Shown piece after piece: positions 8,401-16,053 of a stretch of DNA of 39,835 nt. Origin of the DNA: Williamwhitmania sp. Its GTDB lineage: Bacteria; Bacteroidota; Bacteroidia; Bacteroidales; Williamwhitmaniaceae. How positions within the stretch are numbered: the first letter of the stretch is position 1; each line of letters begins with the position of its first letter. The stretch lies in assembly GCA_035529935.1 (NCBI GenBank), contig DATKVT010000065.1, forward strand, positions 1 through 39,835. Direction: 5' to 3'. The notes under the pieces are model-generated. The model had not been told where the DNA came from and made no database searches. It saw nothing but the letters and a program-made list of their open reading frames with translations. Both the position numbers and the translations under genes were made by a program.

Positions 8401-9294
8401 CTGCAAAATATTTTGGTTCCAACCATGCTTGGCCCGCAGGTTCCGCTGGGTGAGCTGGCCGATATTGAATACCAGCGCGGAGCCCAGATGATTCGGAGCG
8501 AGAACACGTTTCTTACAAGCTATGTAACCTTCGATAAAAAACCGGGCGGTGCCGAAGTAGATGTGGTGGAGGACGCTCAGCGATTTCTTAAGCAGAAAAT
8601 TGCCGACGGAACGCTAGTTCTTCCAGCAGGGGTTTCCTATAAGTTTGCCGGGAACTATGAGCAGGAGCAGCGTGCCTCCAAGCGGCTGGAGCTGGTAATA
8701 CCAATTAGCTTGCTGCTTGTATTCCTACTCCTCTTCTTTCAGTTCAAAACGATTACGGCTTCGGCCATTCACTTCTCTGGCGTATTTGTTGCTTTTGCTG
8801 GAGGGTTTATTATGCTGTGGCTCTACGGGCAGGGGTGGTTTATGAACTTCTCCATCGCGGGCAGTAACATGCGCGATCTGTTCCAGATGCACCCCATCAA
8901 CCTAAGCGTTGCGGTATGGGTTGGTTTTATTGCCCTCTTTGGCATTGCCACCGACGATGGGGTAATCATGGGAACCTACATTCATCAGGTTTTTGAGAAA
9001 CGCAATCCGGCTACTGTCCACGATGTTCGTGAGGCAGTGGTGGAGGCTGGGAAGAAGAGGGTTCGTCCAGCCATGATGACAACGGCGGTTGCGGTTATTG
9101 CCCTTCTTCCGGTGCTAACCTCTACGGGTAAAGGGGCCGATATCATGGTTCCAATGGCCATACCAACTTTTGGGGGCATGGTTATTCAGCTTATGACAAT
9201 GTATGTGGTGCCGGTACTGCAAAGTCTGTGGCGCGAAGGTGCCGTAAAGCGCTCTCTTCGGCAGAATGCAGTGGAGATAGGGAAGCAATCATAA
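5452..9294 (+). CDS. cusA: CusA-type Cu(I)/Ag(I) efflux RND permease
   Basis: 1280 residues from the ATG at 5452, which puts MRYIIDFFLKNR directly before the first helix; an in-frame TTG at 5425 is less likely. It is an HME-family RND inner-membrane pump with two large periplasmic loops and 12 predicted helices. Methionines matching the CusA relay triad are present in L-L-M-P (M719), I-Q-M-F-E (M769) and V-M-L-S-T-G (M871). The first pair is 50 residues apart as in E. coli CusA; an insertion of about 50 residues separates the third. G-I-A-T-D-D-G-V-I-M lies in a late helix. It is about 240 residues longer than E. coli CusA, partly from an extra hydrophobic segment near 540-620. It pairs with the TolC protein and adaptor that follow. 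Confidence 0.93.
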   Translation: MRYIIDFFLKNRLVTFLLLALFMAWGVSVAPFNWNFSLLPRNPVPVDAIPDIGENQQIVATEWMGRSPRDIQEQITYPLTTSLLGIPGVKTIRSTSMFGMSFIYIIFNDDVEFYWSRSRILEKLSSLPAGTLPDGVKPSLGPDATALGQVYWYTLEGRNPKTGKPTGGWNPEELRTIQDYTVKYGLATAEGVSEVASVGGFVKEYQVDINPNALKAYQISVMDVMKAVQNCNLDVGAETVELNRVEYVVRGLGYIKSLSDLEEAVVALHNGVPVRIKDVAHVTFGPATRRGGLDKGGVEAVGGVVVARYGSNPLEVISNVKKKIAEMEPGLPSKKLADGTISKVTVVPFYDRTGLIKETIGTLESALSHEILISIIVIIVLVLNLRASLIISGLLPIAVLITFIAMRYFGVDANIVALSGIAIAIGVMVDVGIVFVENILRHLEMPENVNAKGDMLRLIIAGATSEVSSAITTALATTVVSFLPVFAMQAAEGKMFRPLAFTKTFALLASFMLGVVVLPALAQLVFSIRLDTKKVKIVWNGFLLLLGAFFTIYWGSWVALALVAFGVNNLLENRWPIRYKKVPEWLNYGIVLAIAIYYLTIEWLPLGANISAFGNFLFVSLLVGSILTILMLMVHYYEPVLRWCLANKKKFLMIPVSTVIFGLLIWLGFNRIFGFVANGTEHVGVNLRTTWLWTKTDKLFPGIGKEFMPSLDEGSFLLMPSSMPHAGVEQNLHYIEKLDKRLSTIPEVDMAVGKWGRVNSALDPANIQMFENVINYKPEYVLDEDGHRMRFKVDDNGSFVLRDGSTYNPAQGFKKVDASKLIPDPHGEYFRQWRSTIKSPDDIWKEIVKVSQLPGLTSAPKLQPIQTRLVMLSTGMRAPMGIKVFGPDVETIEKVGIELGDLLKQVPSVEPSSVFAERGVGAPYLIIKLNRAALARYGLTVKEVQNVISVAVGGMELTRTVEGRERFAVRVRYAREQRSTPNELQNILVPTMLGPQVPLGELADIEYQRGAQMIRSENTFLTSYVTFDKKPGGAEVDVVEDAQRFLKQKIADGTLVLPAGVSYKFAGNYEQEQRASKRLELVIPISLLLVFLLLFFQFKTITASAIHFSGVFVAFAGGFIMLWLYGQGWFMNFSIAGSNMRDLFQMHPINLSVAVWVGFIALFGIATDDGVIMGTYIHQVFEKRNPATVHDVREAVVEAGKKRVRPAMMTTAVAVIALLPVLTSTGKGADIMVPMAIPTFGGMVIQLMTMYVVPVLQSLWREGAVKRSLRQNAVEIGKQS

Positions 9295-9305
9295 ATTATT
9301 GAAGT

Positions 9306-10760
9306 ATGAAGACTTTACAGCTTTTCAAACATATGGGCAATAGGGCAGGTGTCCTGTTTCTCCTGCTATTTGGCACTATTTCAGTAGGTGCCAACGCTCA
9401 AGTTTCAGACTCCTTGAGTGCTTACCTACAGCTTGCCGCCCAAAATAACCCGATGTTGAAATCTCGGTTTATGCAGTATTCCGCTGCGCTGGAAAGGGTG
9501 CCGCAGGTGGGGGCGCTTCCCGACCCGCAGCTAACCTTTAGCGCATACGTAAAGCCCATGGAACTAATGGGCGGAAACCAGGTTGCCACCATTCAACTCA
9601 TGCAGATGTTTCCTTGGTTTGGGACGTTGGCTGCGGCGCGCGATGAGATGTCGATGATGGCAAAAGCCAAGCTGCAGCAGGTTGAGTTGGAAAAGCAGCA
9701 GCTGTTCTTTGGGGTAAAGCAGCAGTGGTTTGCCCTCTACCTCAACAAGGAGAATATACGGGTTACCGAACAGAGTATTGCACTTTTAAAGGTGCTTGAA
9801 AATATTGTGCTTGCTCAGTATTCAACGGGTGGCGGAGCTCCAGCTAGCTCCACTTCATCTATGGAAAAAGGCACCGCCTCTTCAAGTGTGGGTGGTACGA
9901 TGAGTGGGGCAATGAATGGTGGTGCACCTAAGGGAAACTCTACAGTTATGGCCGCTTCCGCCGGGGGAGGCATGGGGTCGGGCACAAGCCTAGCCGACCT
10001 ACTTAGCATTAGGATACAGCTGAAGGATTTGGAGAATAGGCTGCTGCTCTACACCGATAGGCAAAATACGCTCACGGTAAAGTTTAACTCCCTCCTCAAT
10101 AGGGAATCGGATACCCCCGTAGCTCTGCCCGATACGGTGCTCGCCATGAGCACAAAGGTGAGCATGGATGCACTGCTCGATACCATTTTAGCCAATAACC
10201 CCATGGTTAGAATGTTTTCTGCCGAAGGGGAGAGCTACGGAGCCATGGCAAAAAAGGCATCACGAATGGGTTACCCCATGGTTGGGCTAGGCTTCAGCTA
10301 CATGGTTATCAATCCTCGTAGCGGTAACGCATCACCCATGAATGGTAACGACATGGTGATGCCCATGGTATCGGTTACCCTTCCCATCTACCGAAAAAAG
10401 TATGGAGCCATGCGCCGCGAGGCCGAGTTGCTGCAGCAGTCTGCTACCGATGCCACCGATGATGCACGAAACAAGCTTACTGCAGAATTTGCCCAGGCAA
10501 AGGAGATGTTCAGTGACGCCAATCGCAGGGTGACGCTGAATGAGGAGCAGGCAACCCTCGCTGGGCAAACGCTCAACCTATTGCTGGCCGGGTATTCTGT
10601 ATCTACCTCTACTCTTAACGATGTGCTTCGTATGGAGCAGCAGCTCCTCGATTACCGGTTTGCCACCGTTCAAGCCGTTGTCGATCAGCAGCTGGCCGTG
10701 GCAATGCTTGAAAAGCTTGCTGCACAGCCGTTTTATGAATCAAAGGATGCTAGTCGCTAG
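9306..10760 (+). CDS. TolC-family outer-membrane channel of the copper efflux pump
   Basis: 484 residues with a signal peptide ending near A-N-A-Q. Two helical-hairpin repeats typical of outer-membrane efflux proteins follow, with P-D-P-Q-L and the matching second-repeat region. It begins 11 bp after cusA and should form the exit duct (CusC role). Unusual for the family is a low-complexity insertion at about 172-228, very rich in Gly, Ser, Ala and Met, between the first long helices. The methionines could bind Cu(I), but that is inference. A second M-P-M-V-G / M-N-G-N-D-M stretch near 325-360 is also Met-rich. Confidence 0.88.
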   Translation: MKTLQLFKHMGNRAGVLFLLLFGTISVGANAQVSDSLSAYLQLAAQNNPMLKSRFMQYSAALERVPQVGALPDPQLTFSAYVKPMELMGGNQVATIQLMQMFPWFGTLAAARDEMSMMAKAKLQQVELEKQQLFFGVKQQWFALYLNKENIRVTEQSIALLKVLENIVLAQYSTGGGAPASSTSSMEKGTASSSVGGTMSGAMNGGAPKGNSTVMAASAGGGMGSGTSLADLLSIRIQLKDLENRLLLYTDRQNTLTVKFNSLLNRESDTPVALPDTVLAMSTKVSMDALLDTILANNPMVRMFSAEGESYGAMAKKASRMGYPMVGLGFSYMVINPRSGNASPMNGNDMVMPMVSVTLPIYRKKYGAMRREAELLQQSATDATDDARNKLTAEFAQAKEMFSDANRRVTLNEEQATLAGQTLNLLLAGYSVSTSTLNDVLRMEQQLLDYRFATVQAVVDQQLAVAMLEKLAAQPFYESKDASR

Positions 10761-10792
10761 CGTTGGATAATGCAACAATTGAAACTACTGTT

Positions 10793-12598
10793 ATGAAGAC
10801 GATTCTTTCAAACAAGTATATTAGAGCAACCCTGCTGGTGGTTGCCGGAATTTTTGCGGGATGGCTGTTCTTTTCAGGCCCTTCGCATGAGCATAAAGCT
10901 GCTGCCGTATCGGCAGTAGATACCGTAAAGAAAACTATCTGGACTTGTGCCATGCACCCTCAGATTAGGGAGGAAAAACCGGGCAAGTGCCCAATTTGTG
11001 GTATGGAGCTTATTCCACTAGAGCAAAACTCCGTGGCTATTGATCCCAACGCAATTAGCCTTTCGGCCGATGCTGCTGCGCTTGCCAATGTGGAAACGTC
11101 GGTTGTTACCAAAGGAGTGGCCACAAAGCAGTTGAGCCTTTACGGTAGCGTTGCTCCCGATGAGCAGCTGCTCCAAACTTTGCCGTCGCACGTTTCGGGA
11201 CGTATTGAGAAGCTTTACGTTAACATTACCGGAGTGGTAATTAAGAAGGGGCAGGCCATTGCAGAGGTATATTCGCCTGAGCTTGTAACGGCCCAGCAAG
11301 AGCTGCTGGAGGCAGCAAAAATGGCATCATCCTACCCGGCTGCACTTCAGGCTGCCAAGGAAAAGCTCCTTCGGTGGAAGCTTACGACAGGCCAGATTGA
11401 CAACATACTAAAAACGGGTTCTGTAAAAACCAACATTACCATTTACGCCTCGGCAGGTGGGGTGGTTGTCTCACGGCGAGTTAGCGAGGGCGACTACGTA
11501 AACGTTGGAAGTCCACTGTTTGATATTGCCGATTTAAGCCGCGTGTGGGCACTCTTCGATGCCTATGAACCCGATATTCCATGGATTCAAAAAGGCGATG
11601 TTGTCACCTTTTCGTTGCAATCCCTACCGGGGAGACAGCTTTCGGGAAAGGTGGACTTTATCGATCCCGTGGTTGACCCAACAACCCGAGTGGCTCATGT
11701 TCGGGTGAATGTGGATAACCGTTCGGGTATGCTTAAGCCGGGTATGTTTCTCAACGGTGAAATTAGTGGACGACTTCCGGGTAATGCCAAGGAAGTAATG
11801 GTTCCCGCATCGGCGGTGCTTTGGACAGGCCAACGCTCGTTGGTGTATGTGAAGCTGCCAGGGACAGAGGAACCCTCGTTTGTAATGCGGGAGGTGGTGT
11901 TGGGGGCCGACCTTGGAGGCGCTTATGTTATTGAGAAGGGCCTTTCGGCTGGAGAAGAGGTGGTTACCAATGGTGTGTTTAGCGTTGATGCTGCGGCTCA
12001 GCTGGCTGGCAAGCCAAGTATGATGAATCCGAAGGGCGGCAAAACGAATACTATGCCCGGAATGGATATGTCAGGTGATGCCAAATCGGATAGCCACTCT
12101 GAAAATCAACCAGTAGGCAATACTAACGAAAAGCCTGCCAAAACCACAGCAAGCATGGATTTTACCATGCAACTCAATACCGTATTTGACCAATATATTG
12201 TGTTAAAAAATGCGTTTGTGCAAAGCGATGTAAAAATGGCAAAACAAGCGGCTCAAAACGTACAGCAAGCCCTTTCGAAAGGCGATATGAAGTTCCTGAC
12301 TGGAGATGCTCATTCTCAATGGATGTATATTTTGGGCAACCTTAATAAACAATTGAAAATCATGGTGTCATCTGGTAAGATTGAAGACCAGCGCATTGCT
12401 TTTTCAAATTTTAGCGACCAGTTCTATAAAGCAATAAAAACCTTTGGCCTAATGGGAAAAACTGCTTATTACCAATTTTGTCCCATGGCTTTCGGAAGTA
12501 AAGGTGCCTTCTGGCTAAGCGAGAAGAAGAGTATTGAAAACCCCTACTTTGGTGATGCCATGCTCACCTGTGGCGAAACGAAGGAGGTTATTAAGTAG
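10793..12598 (+). CDS. cusB: CusB-type adaptor with heavy-metal-binding and DUF3347 domains
   Basis: 601 residues from the ATG at 10793; the upstream in-frame TTG at 10763 is unlikely. Order: membrane anchor (12-30); heavy-metal-binding domain at 49-76 with C52-A-M-H and C66-P-I-C69-G-M; periplasmic adaptor body with biotinyl-lipoyl-like hairpin and barrel (about 100-400); Met/Asp/Ser-rich linker with P-G-M-D-M-S; C-terminal DUF3347 domain (about 455-595) containing Y-Y-Q-F-C-P-M-A-F and D-A-M-L-T-C-G. It links CusA to the TolC channel and may pass Cu(I)/Ag(I) to the pump. The DUF3347 Cys/Met motifs suggest another metal site and are common on Bacteroidota CusB proteins. Confidence 0.92.
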   Translation: MKTILSNKYIRATLLVVAGIFAGWLFFSGPSHEHKAAAVSAVDTVKKTIWTCAMHPQIREEKPGKCPICGMELIPLEQNSVAIDPNAISLSADAAALANVETSVVTKGVATKQLSLYGSVAPDEQLLQTLPSHVSGRIEKLYVNITGVVIKKGQAIAEVYSPELVTAQQELLEAAKMASSYPAALQAAKEKLLRWKLTTGQIDNILKTGSVKTNITIYASAGGVVVSRRVSEGDYVNVGSPLFDIADLSRVWALFDAYEPDIPWIQKGDVVTFSLQSLPGRQLSGKVDFIDPVVDPTTRVAHVRVNVDNRSGMLKPGMFLNGEISGRLPGNAKEVMVPASAVLWTGQRSLVYVKLPGTEEPSFVMREVVLGADLGGAYVIEKGLSAGEEVVTNGVFSVDAAAQLAGKPSMMNPKGGKTNTMPGMDMSGDAKSDSHSENQPVGNTNEKPAKTTASMDFTMQLNTVFDQYIVLKNAFVQSDVKMAKQAAQNVQQALSKGDMKFLTGDAHSQWMYILGNLNKQLKIMVSSGKIEDQRIAFSNFSDQFYKAIKTFGLMGKTAYYQFCPMAFGSKGAFWLSEKKSIENPYFGDAMLTCGETKEVIK

Positions 12599-12657
12599 AT
12601 GAACAGGAATAGTATTTAAGTGTTTATAAATTAATGTTAACCTTTAATTCACAGATT

Positions 12658-13032
12658 ATGAGAACAAAAGTGTTAAGTTTACTTTCATTGTTCGTGTTTG
12701 GAGCAATGACCGTTTTTGCTCAGAGCAAAACCGATAAGTTTAAAGTGTCCGGATCCTGCGATTTGTGCAAGACCCGCATCGAAAAGGCCGCCATGTCTGT
12801 TCCAGGGGTAACAAAGGCAACCTGGGATATGAAGTCCGAAATGATGGATGTTACCTTCGATAGCCAAAAGACTAGTGACGATAATATTCAAAAAGCAATT
12901 GCTGCCGTTGGTCACGACACCCCAAAGTATCGCGCCTCCGATGCAGTGTACGACAAGTTACCTGCCTGCTGTCATTACGATCGCACTCCGATGGAGACAA
13001 AGGCCATGGCCCCAATGAAAAAACATATGTAG
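12658..13032 (+). CDS. Exported heavy-metal-associated (HMA) domain protein
   Basis: 124 residues from the ATG at 12658, giving a clean signal peptide (1-22, cleavage after V-F-A-Q); an ATG at 12634 would add nine residues. One HMA fold follows with the metal motif G-S-C34-D-L-C37-K-T-R-I-E, which binds Cu(I) or similar ions in this family. The C-terminal tail has A-C-C-H-Y and several Met/His residues. It is the last gene of the copper operon. A periplasmic copper chaperone handing ions to the efflux pump, analogous in job to CusF though unrelated in fold, is a reasonable inference. Confidence 0.85.
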   Translation: MRTKVLSLLSLFVFGAMTVFAQSKTDKFKVSGSCDLCKTRIEKAAMSVPGVTKATWDMKSEMMDVTFDSQKTSDDNIQKAIAAVGHDTPKYRASDAVYDKLPACCHYDRTPMETKAMAPMKKHM

Positions 13033-13040
13033 AACCAATG

Positions 13041-13071
13041 GAGGTCTGTCGATAGGCAGACCTCTTTTTTT
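13041..13071 (+). terminator. Rho-independent terminator of the copper operon
   Basis: GAGGTCTG (13041-13048) pairs perfectly with CAGACCTC (13057-13064) around an 8-nt loop and is followed by seven T's. It lies 8 bp after the HMA gene. Confidence 0.92.
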
Positions 13072-13114
13072 GACATTATTCACTATCTTTCTACCTCGTA
13101 AAAAGCATTCCACT

Positions 13115-14065
13115 ATGAAAAAAATAGATACAAAGCAGCTGATATACGGATGTATGGGGCTTGGTGGCGGTTGGAACAGCAACGCCGTTACTGCTGCCGA
13201 TGAGCAGCAGGCAGAGGCAGCCATTGAAGCCGCGCTAAGCGTTGGAATAACCATTTTCGATCATGCCGATATCTACACCAACGGGAAGGCGGAGGAGGTG
13301 TTTGGACGGGTATTGAAGCGCCGTCCCGAGCTGCGCTCAAAAATGGTGCTGCAGTCAAAAACTGGCATTTGCAAGGGCTGTGCTCCCGATGGAACCAACC
13401 TCTATAACCTTAGCCGTAGCTACATTATAGAACAGGTTGGAGTTATTCTCAAGCGCCTTTGCACCGACCATCTCGATACCCTGCTGCTGCACCGACCCGA
13501 TGTGCTGATGAGAGGGGAAGAGGTGGCAGAGGTATTTACCTATCTTAAGGAGCAGGGAATGGTAAAACGGTTTGGCGTAAGCAACATGAGTGTTGGCCAA
13601 GTTACCTACCTGCAGCATTTCTGGACCGAACCGTTGGTGGCTAACCAGCTGCAGCTGAGCCTTGGACATACTATTGTGCTGGATCAGGCCGTTTCGGTGA
13701 ACACCAGCTTGGTTGCGTTCGATGGTGGTATGGAGGGAATGCTGGAGTATGCCCAGCTGCACCACATGGCTATTCAGGCCTGGAGTGCGCTCGACAAGGG
13801 CATCTACACCACCGTTTCGCCTCAGCATACCCCTGTGCAGCGCGCAGCAGCAGAGATGGTTGCACAGCTAGCCCAAAAGTATGGTACTACCCCAACAGCC
13901 ATTGTGCTTGCCTGGCTCATGATGATTCCCGGAAACGTACAACCCATAATTGGCACCACAAAGATTGACCGTATTCTTGCTTGTAATGGGGCAACCACTA
14001 CCCAGCTTACCCGCGAGGAGTGGTATGGCCTTTGGATTGCAGCACGAGGACAGAAGCTACCATAA
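13115..14065 (+). CDS. Aldo/keto reductase (YdhF-like)
   Basis: 316 residues from the ATG at 13115; an in-frame TTG at 13070 lies in the terminator. It is a TIM-barrel NADPH-dependent oxidoreductase. G-C-M-G-L-G-G opens the barrel, and the catalytic tetrad appears as D49 and Y54 (F-D-H-A-D-I-Y), K82 (Q-S-K-T-G-I) and H126 (L-L-L-H-R-P-D). The overall pattern matches the YdhF subgroup. It reduces carbonyl compounds; the substrate is unknown. It lies between the copper terminator and the ars promoter, so it is probably transcribed alone. Confidence 0.88.
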   Translation: MKKIDTKQLIYGCMGLGGGWNSNAVTAADEQQAEAAIEAALSVGITIFDHADIYTNGKAEEVFGRVLKRRPELRSKMVLQSKTGICKGCAPDGTNLYNLSRSYIIEQVGVILKRLCTDHLDTLLLHRPDVLMRGEEVAEVFTYLKEQGMVKRFGVSNMSVGQVTYLQHFWTEPLVANQLQLSLGHTIVLDQAVSVNTSLVAFDGGMEGMLEYAQLHHMAIQAWSALDKGIYTTVSPQHTPVQRAAAEMVAQLAQKYGTTPTAIVLAWLMMIPGNVQPIIGTTKIDRILACNGATTTQLTREEWYGLWIAARGQKLP

Positions 14066-14082
14066 ATTTTTTTGCTTAAAGG

Positions 14083-14128
14083 TTGCCAATGAAAAAAGTT
14101 TGCTACATTTGTTCGTAATTTAACGAAC
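14083..14128 (+). promoter_or_regulatory. Promoter and ArsR operator ahead of the arsEFG-type operon
   Basis: TTG at 14083-14085, an 18-bp spacer and TACATTTG at 14104-14111 form a Bacteroidota-type -33/-7 promoter. The palindrome GTTCGT-N6-ACGAAC (14111-14128) starts on the last base of the -7 box, so a bound repressor would block initiation. The same half-sites recur at 14451-14468. Confidence 0.7.
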
Positions 14129-14133
14129 AGTTG

Positions 14134-14433
14134 GTGGATAAAAAAGATATAATTTCAGCAGAGCAGCAACGACTTGCCCGTTACGCCAAGGCCATGGGAC
14201 ATCCCATTCGCATGTACGTGCTGGAGCTGCTTTCGAAGCAAAACTGCTGCTATAGCGGTGACCTTTCGGAGGAGCTTCCCATTGTAAAGTCCACCCTTTC
14301 TCAACACTTGAAAGAGTTGAGAGATGCTGGCCTTATACAGGGTGAAATTGAGGCGCCGCGTATTCGTTACTGCATCCATAAGGAGAACTGGAAGGATGCT
14401 CAGGGGCTGTTTCGGAAATTCCTAAAGTTGTAA
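14134..14433 (+). CDS. arsR: ArsR/SmtB-family repressor of the organoarsenical operon
   Basis: About 99 residues from GTG at 14134; TTG at 14131 is an alternative, and there is no ATG. The winged-helix domain has G-H-P-I-R at the start and recognition helix S-T-L-S-Q-H-L-K-E-L. C38 and C39 (Q-N-C-C-Y) lie near the helix where ArsR proteins often bind As(III), and C80 (R-Y-C-I) lies in the wing; these could form a three-thiol site. Palindromes before and after the gene are likely operators, so autoregulation with release by trivalent arsenicals is expected. It is the first gene of a run with arsE, arsF, arsG and arsP-like genes. Confidence 0.85.
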   Translation: MDKKDIISAEQQRLARYAKAMGHPIRMYVLELLSKQNCCYSGDLSEELPIVKSTLSQHLKELRDAGLIQGEIEAPRIRYCIHKENWKDAQGLFRKFLKL

Positions 14434-14448
14434 AATTTTTTAACTACC

Positions 14449-14470
14449 TAGTTCGTTGTTTTGCGAACTA
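14449..14470 (+). promoter_or_regulatory. Second ArsR operator
   Basis: TAGTTCG (14449-14455) and CGAACTA (14464-14470) form an inverted repeat with the same GTTCG-N8-CGAAC spacing as the site at 14111-14128. It lies between arsR and the thioredoxin-like gene. No clear -7 box overlaps it. Confidence 0.6.
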
Positions 14471-14486
14471 CGAAAAAAAAGGAGCC

Positions 14487-14726
14487 ATGAACATTAAAGT
14501 ATTGGGAAGCGGCTGTACCAAGTGCAAGGCGCTCGAAAAAGTTACCCGTGAAGCCGTTACCGCGATGGGCGTTAGCGCTGAGGTTGAAAAGGTTGAGGAC
14601 ATTCAGAAGATTATGGGTTACGGAGTGATGCGAACCCCCGCGTTGGTTATCAACGAAAAGGTGGTGCTCAGTGGTCGATTGCCCTCGCTATCGGAGATAA
14701 AGGAGATTATTTCGAAGAATCAGTAA
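14487..14726 (+). CDS. ArsE-like small thioredoxin-fold protein
   Basis: 79 residues matching the redox-active disulfide protein 2 family. G-S-G-C10-T-K-C13 is the CxxC active site after the first strand, and R-T-P-A-L-V supplies the cis-proline loop. The start is supported by AAGGAG a few bases upstream. In Shewanella arsEFG operons a protein of this kind (ArsE) works with ArsF and ArsG in handling nitro- and aminophenyl arsenicals. The order arsR, this gene, arsF, arsG here supports the same assignment. Whether it is a true reductase subunit or a thiol carrier cannot be told from sequence. Confidence 0.78.
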   Translation: MNIKVLGSGCTKCKALEKVTREAVTAMGVSAEVEKVEDIQKIMGYGVMRTPALVINEKVVLSGRLPSLSEIKEIISKNQ

Positions 14727-14830
14727 ATAACCTTGGGCATTTGGAGTGCATTGGTGGCTTCCATTGATGAAGTAATTTCTGGACCATTCAAGAGCAGTTT
14801 CTTTGCCCTAATTTTTAACCCAATTCCAAA

Positions 14831-15247
14831 ATGAAAGCAACTAAATTAGTTCTATTTTTTGCTCTTATTGCCGCAGCTATTTCGAGCAATGGACAAAATG
14901 TAAAGAAGGCAGAACCAGCCAAAACACCTACCGTTGAGGCATACTACTTTCACTTTACAGCACGCTGTGCAACCTGCTTAGCCGTTGAAGCGCAGACCGA
15001 GGGAGACATCAATGCCCTTTACCCTGAATTGGTAAAAAATGGCACCATCACCTTTAAGTCCATCAATCTGGATGATGCTACAAGCAAAGCCTTGGCCAAC
15101 AAGTTGAAGGTTACGGGGCAAACCCTACTTTTTGTGGCTGGAGGTCAGAAGGTGGATCTTACCAACGAAGGGTTTCTCTACGCGAAGTCGAATCCCGATA
15201 AGCTCAAGGAGATTATTAAGCAGAAGTTGGATGGAATGCTGAAATAG
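14831..15247 (+). CDS. arsF: ArsF-family protein (nitrophenyl-arsenical reduction)
   Basis: 138 residues: a signal peptide (about 1-21, ending S-S-N-G-Q), then a thioredoxin-like domain with Y-Y-F-H-F-T-A-R-C-A-T-C (CxxC about 53-56) and a later L-L-F-V-A-G-G strand. This matches the ArsF family named for reduction of nitrophenyl arsenicals such as roxarsone. The signal peptide places it outside the cytoplasm or anchored to the membrane. It lies between the ArsE-like gene and arsG. Activity on arsenicals is known for relatives and inferred here. Confidence 0.8.
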   Translation: MKATKLVLFFALIAAAISSNGQNVKKAEPAKTPTVEAYYFHFTARCATCLAVEAQTEGDINALYPELVKNGTITFKSINLDDATSKALANKLKVTGQTLLFVAGGQKVDLTNEGFLYAKSNPDKLKEIIKQKLDGMLK

Positions 15248-15312
15248 ATTGGATATCCGCTATTAAAATTTTGATTTTCAGATTTATTAATCTTAAAATT
15301 CTCCAATAGCTC

Positions 15313-16023
15313 ATGTCCGACATTCTAAATGGCATTCTGGATGGGAGCACGGCTCCTTGGCTATCGGCGCTGGTGCTTGGGTTGATGACCGCCATTAGCC
15401 CATGCCCGCTGGCAACCAACATAACAGCGGTGGGCTACATTGGTAAGGATTTGGAGAGTCGTAACCGGGTGTTCCTCAATGGGGTGTTTTACACGTTAGG
15501 CCGATCGATAACCTACACGGTTATTCCGCTCCTCATTTTTCTTGGCGCAAATCAGTTCCAATTCTCCGGTTTTTTTCAGCGGTATGGGGAGAAGTTTATT
15601 GGGCCTGTTCTCATCTTCATTGGGTTGCTGATGCTCGATGTTATTCACCTGTCGTTGAGGGGAACGGGACGCTATGCCGAAAAGCTTCAGAATAGAACCG
15701 CTTGGCGTTATTGGGATTCGCTGCTTCTTGGGGTTGTTTTTGCCCTTGCCTTTTGCCCGTATAGCGGGGTGCTCTACTTTGGCATGCTGGTGCCTATGAC
15801 CGTCACCAGTGCCTCAGGACTTTTCCTCCCGCTCATTTTTGCCGTGGCCACAGGTATTCCTGTAATCGTTTTTGCGTGGATTCTCGCTTTTGCGGTTTCT
15901 GAGGTGGGAACGGTTTACCGGCGCATCAAAACTTTTGAGCTCTGGTTTAGACGTGTAGTAGCCCTTCTGTTTTTGGTGGTAGGTGTTTACTATATTTTGC
16001 ATGCGTTCTGGGGTATTGGGTAA
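15313..16023 (+). CDS. arsG: ArsG-family permease for aromatic arsenicals
   Basis: 236 residues with about six or seven membrane helices and the fold of the DsbD/CcdA transporter group. A conserved S-P-C-P-L-A-T-N-I motif lies in the second hydrophobic segment, and F-C-P-Y-S-G-V-L-Y-F repeats the pattern in the second half, so C32 and the later Cys face the pore as in CcdA-like proteins. ArsG relatives export trivalent aminobenzyl arsenicals. It follows arsF at 65 bp and precedes the ArsP-like permease by 30 bp, indicating one operon. Confidence 0.82.
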   Translation: MSDILNGILDGSTAPWLSALVLGLMTAISPCPLATNITAVGYIGKDLESRNRVFLNGVFYTLGRSITYTVIPLLIFLGANQFQFSGFFQRYGEKFIGPVLIFIGLLMLDVIHLSLRGTGRYAEKLQNRTAWRYWDSLLLGVVFALAFCPYSGVLYFGMLVPMTVTSASGLFLPLIFAVATGIPVIVFAWILAFAVSEVGTVYRRIKTFELWFRRVVALLFLVVGVYYILHAFWGIG

Positions 16024-16053
16024 CCTTTGCCCCACATAAAATATTGTGTTGAA

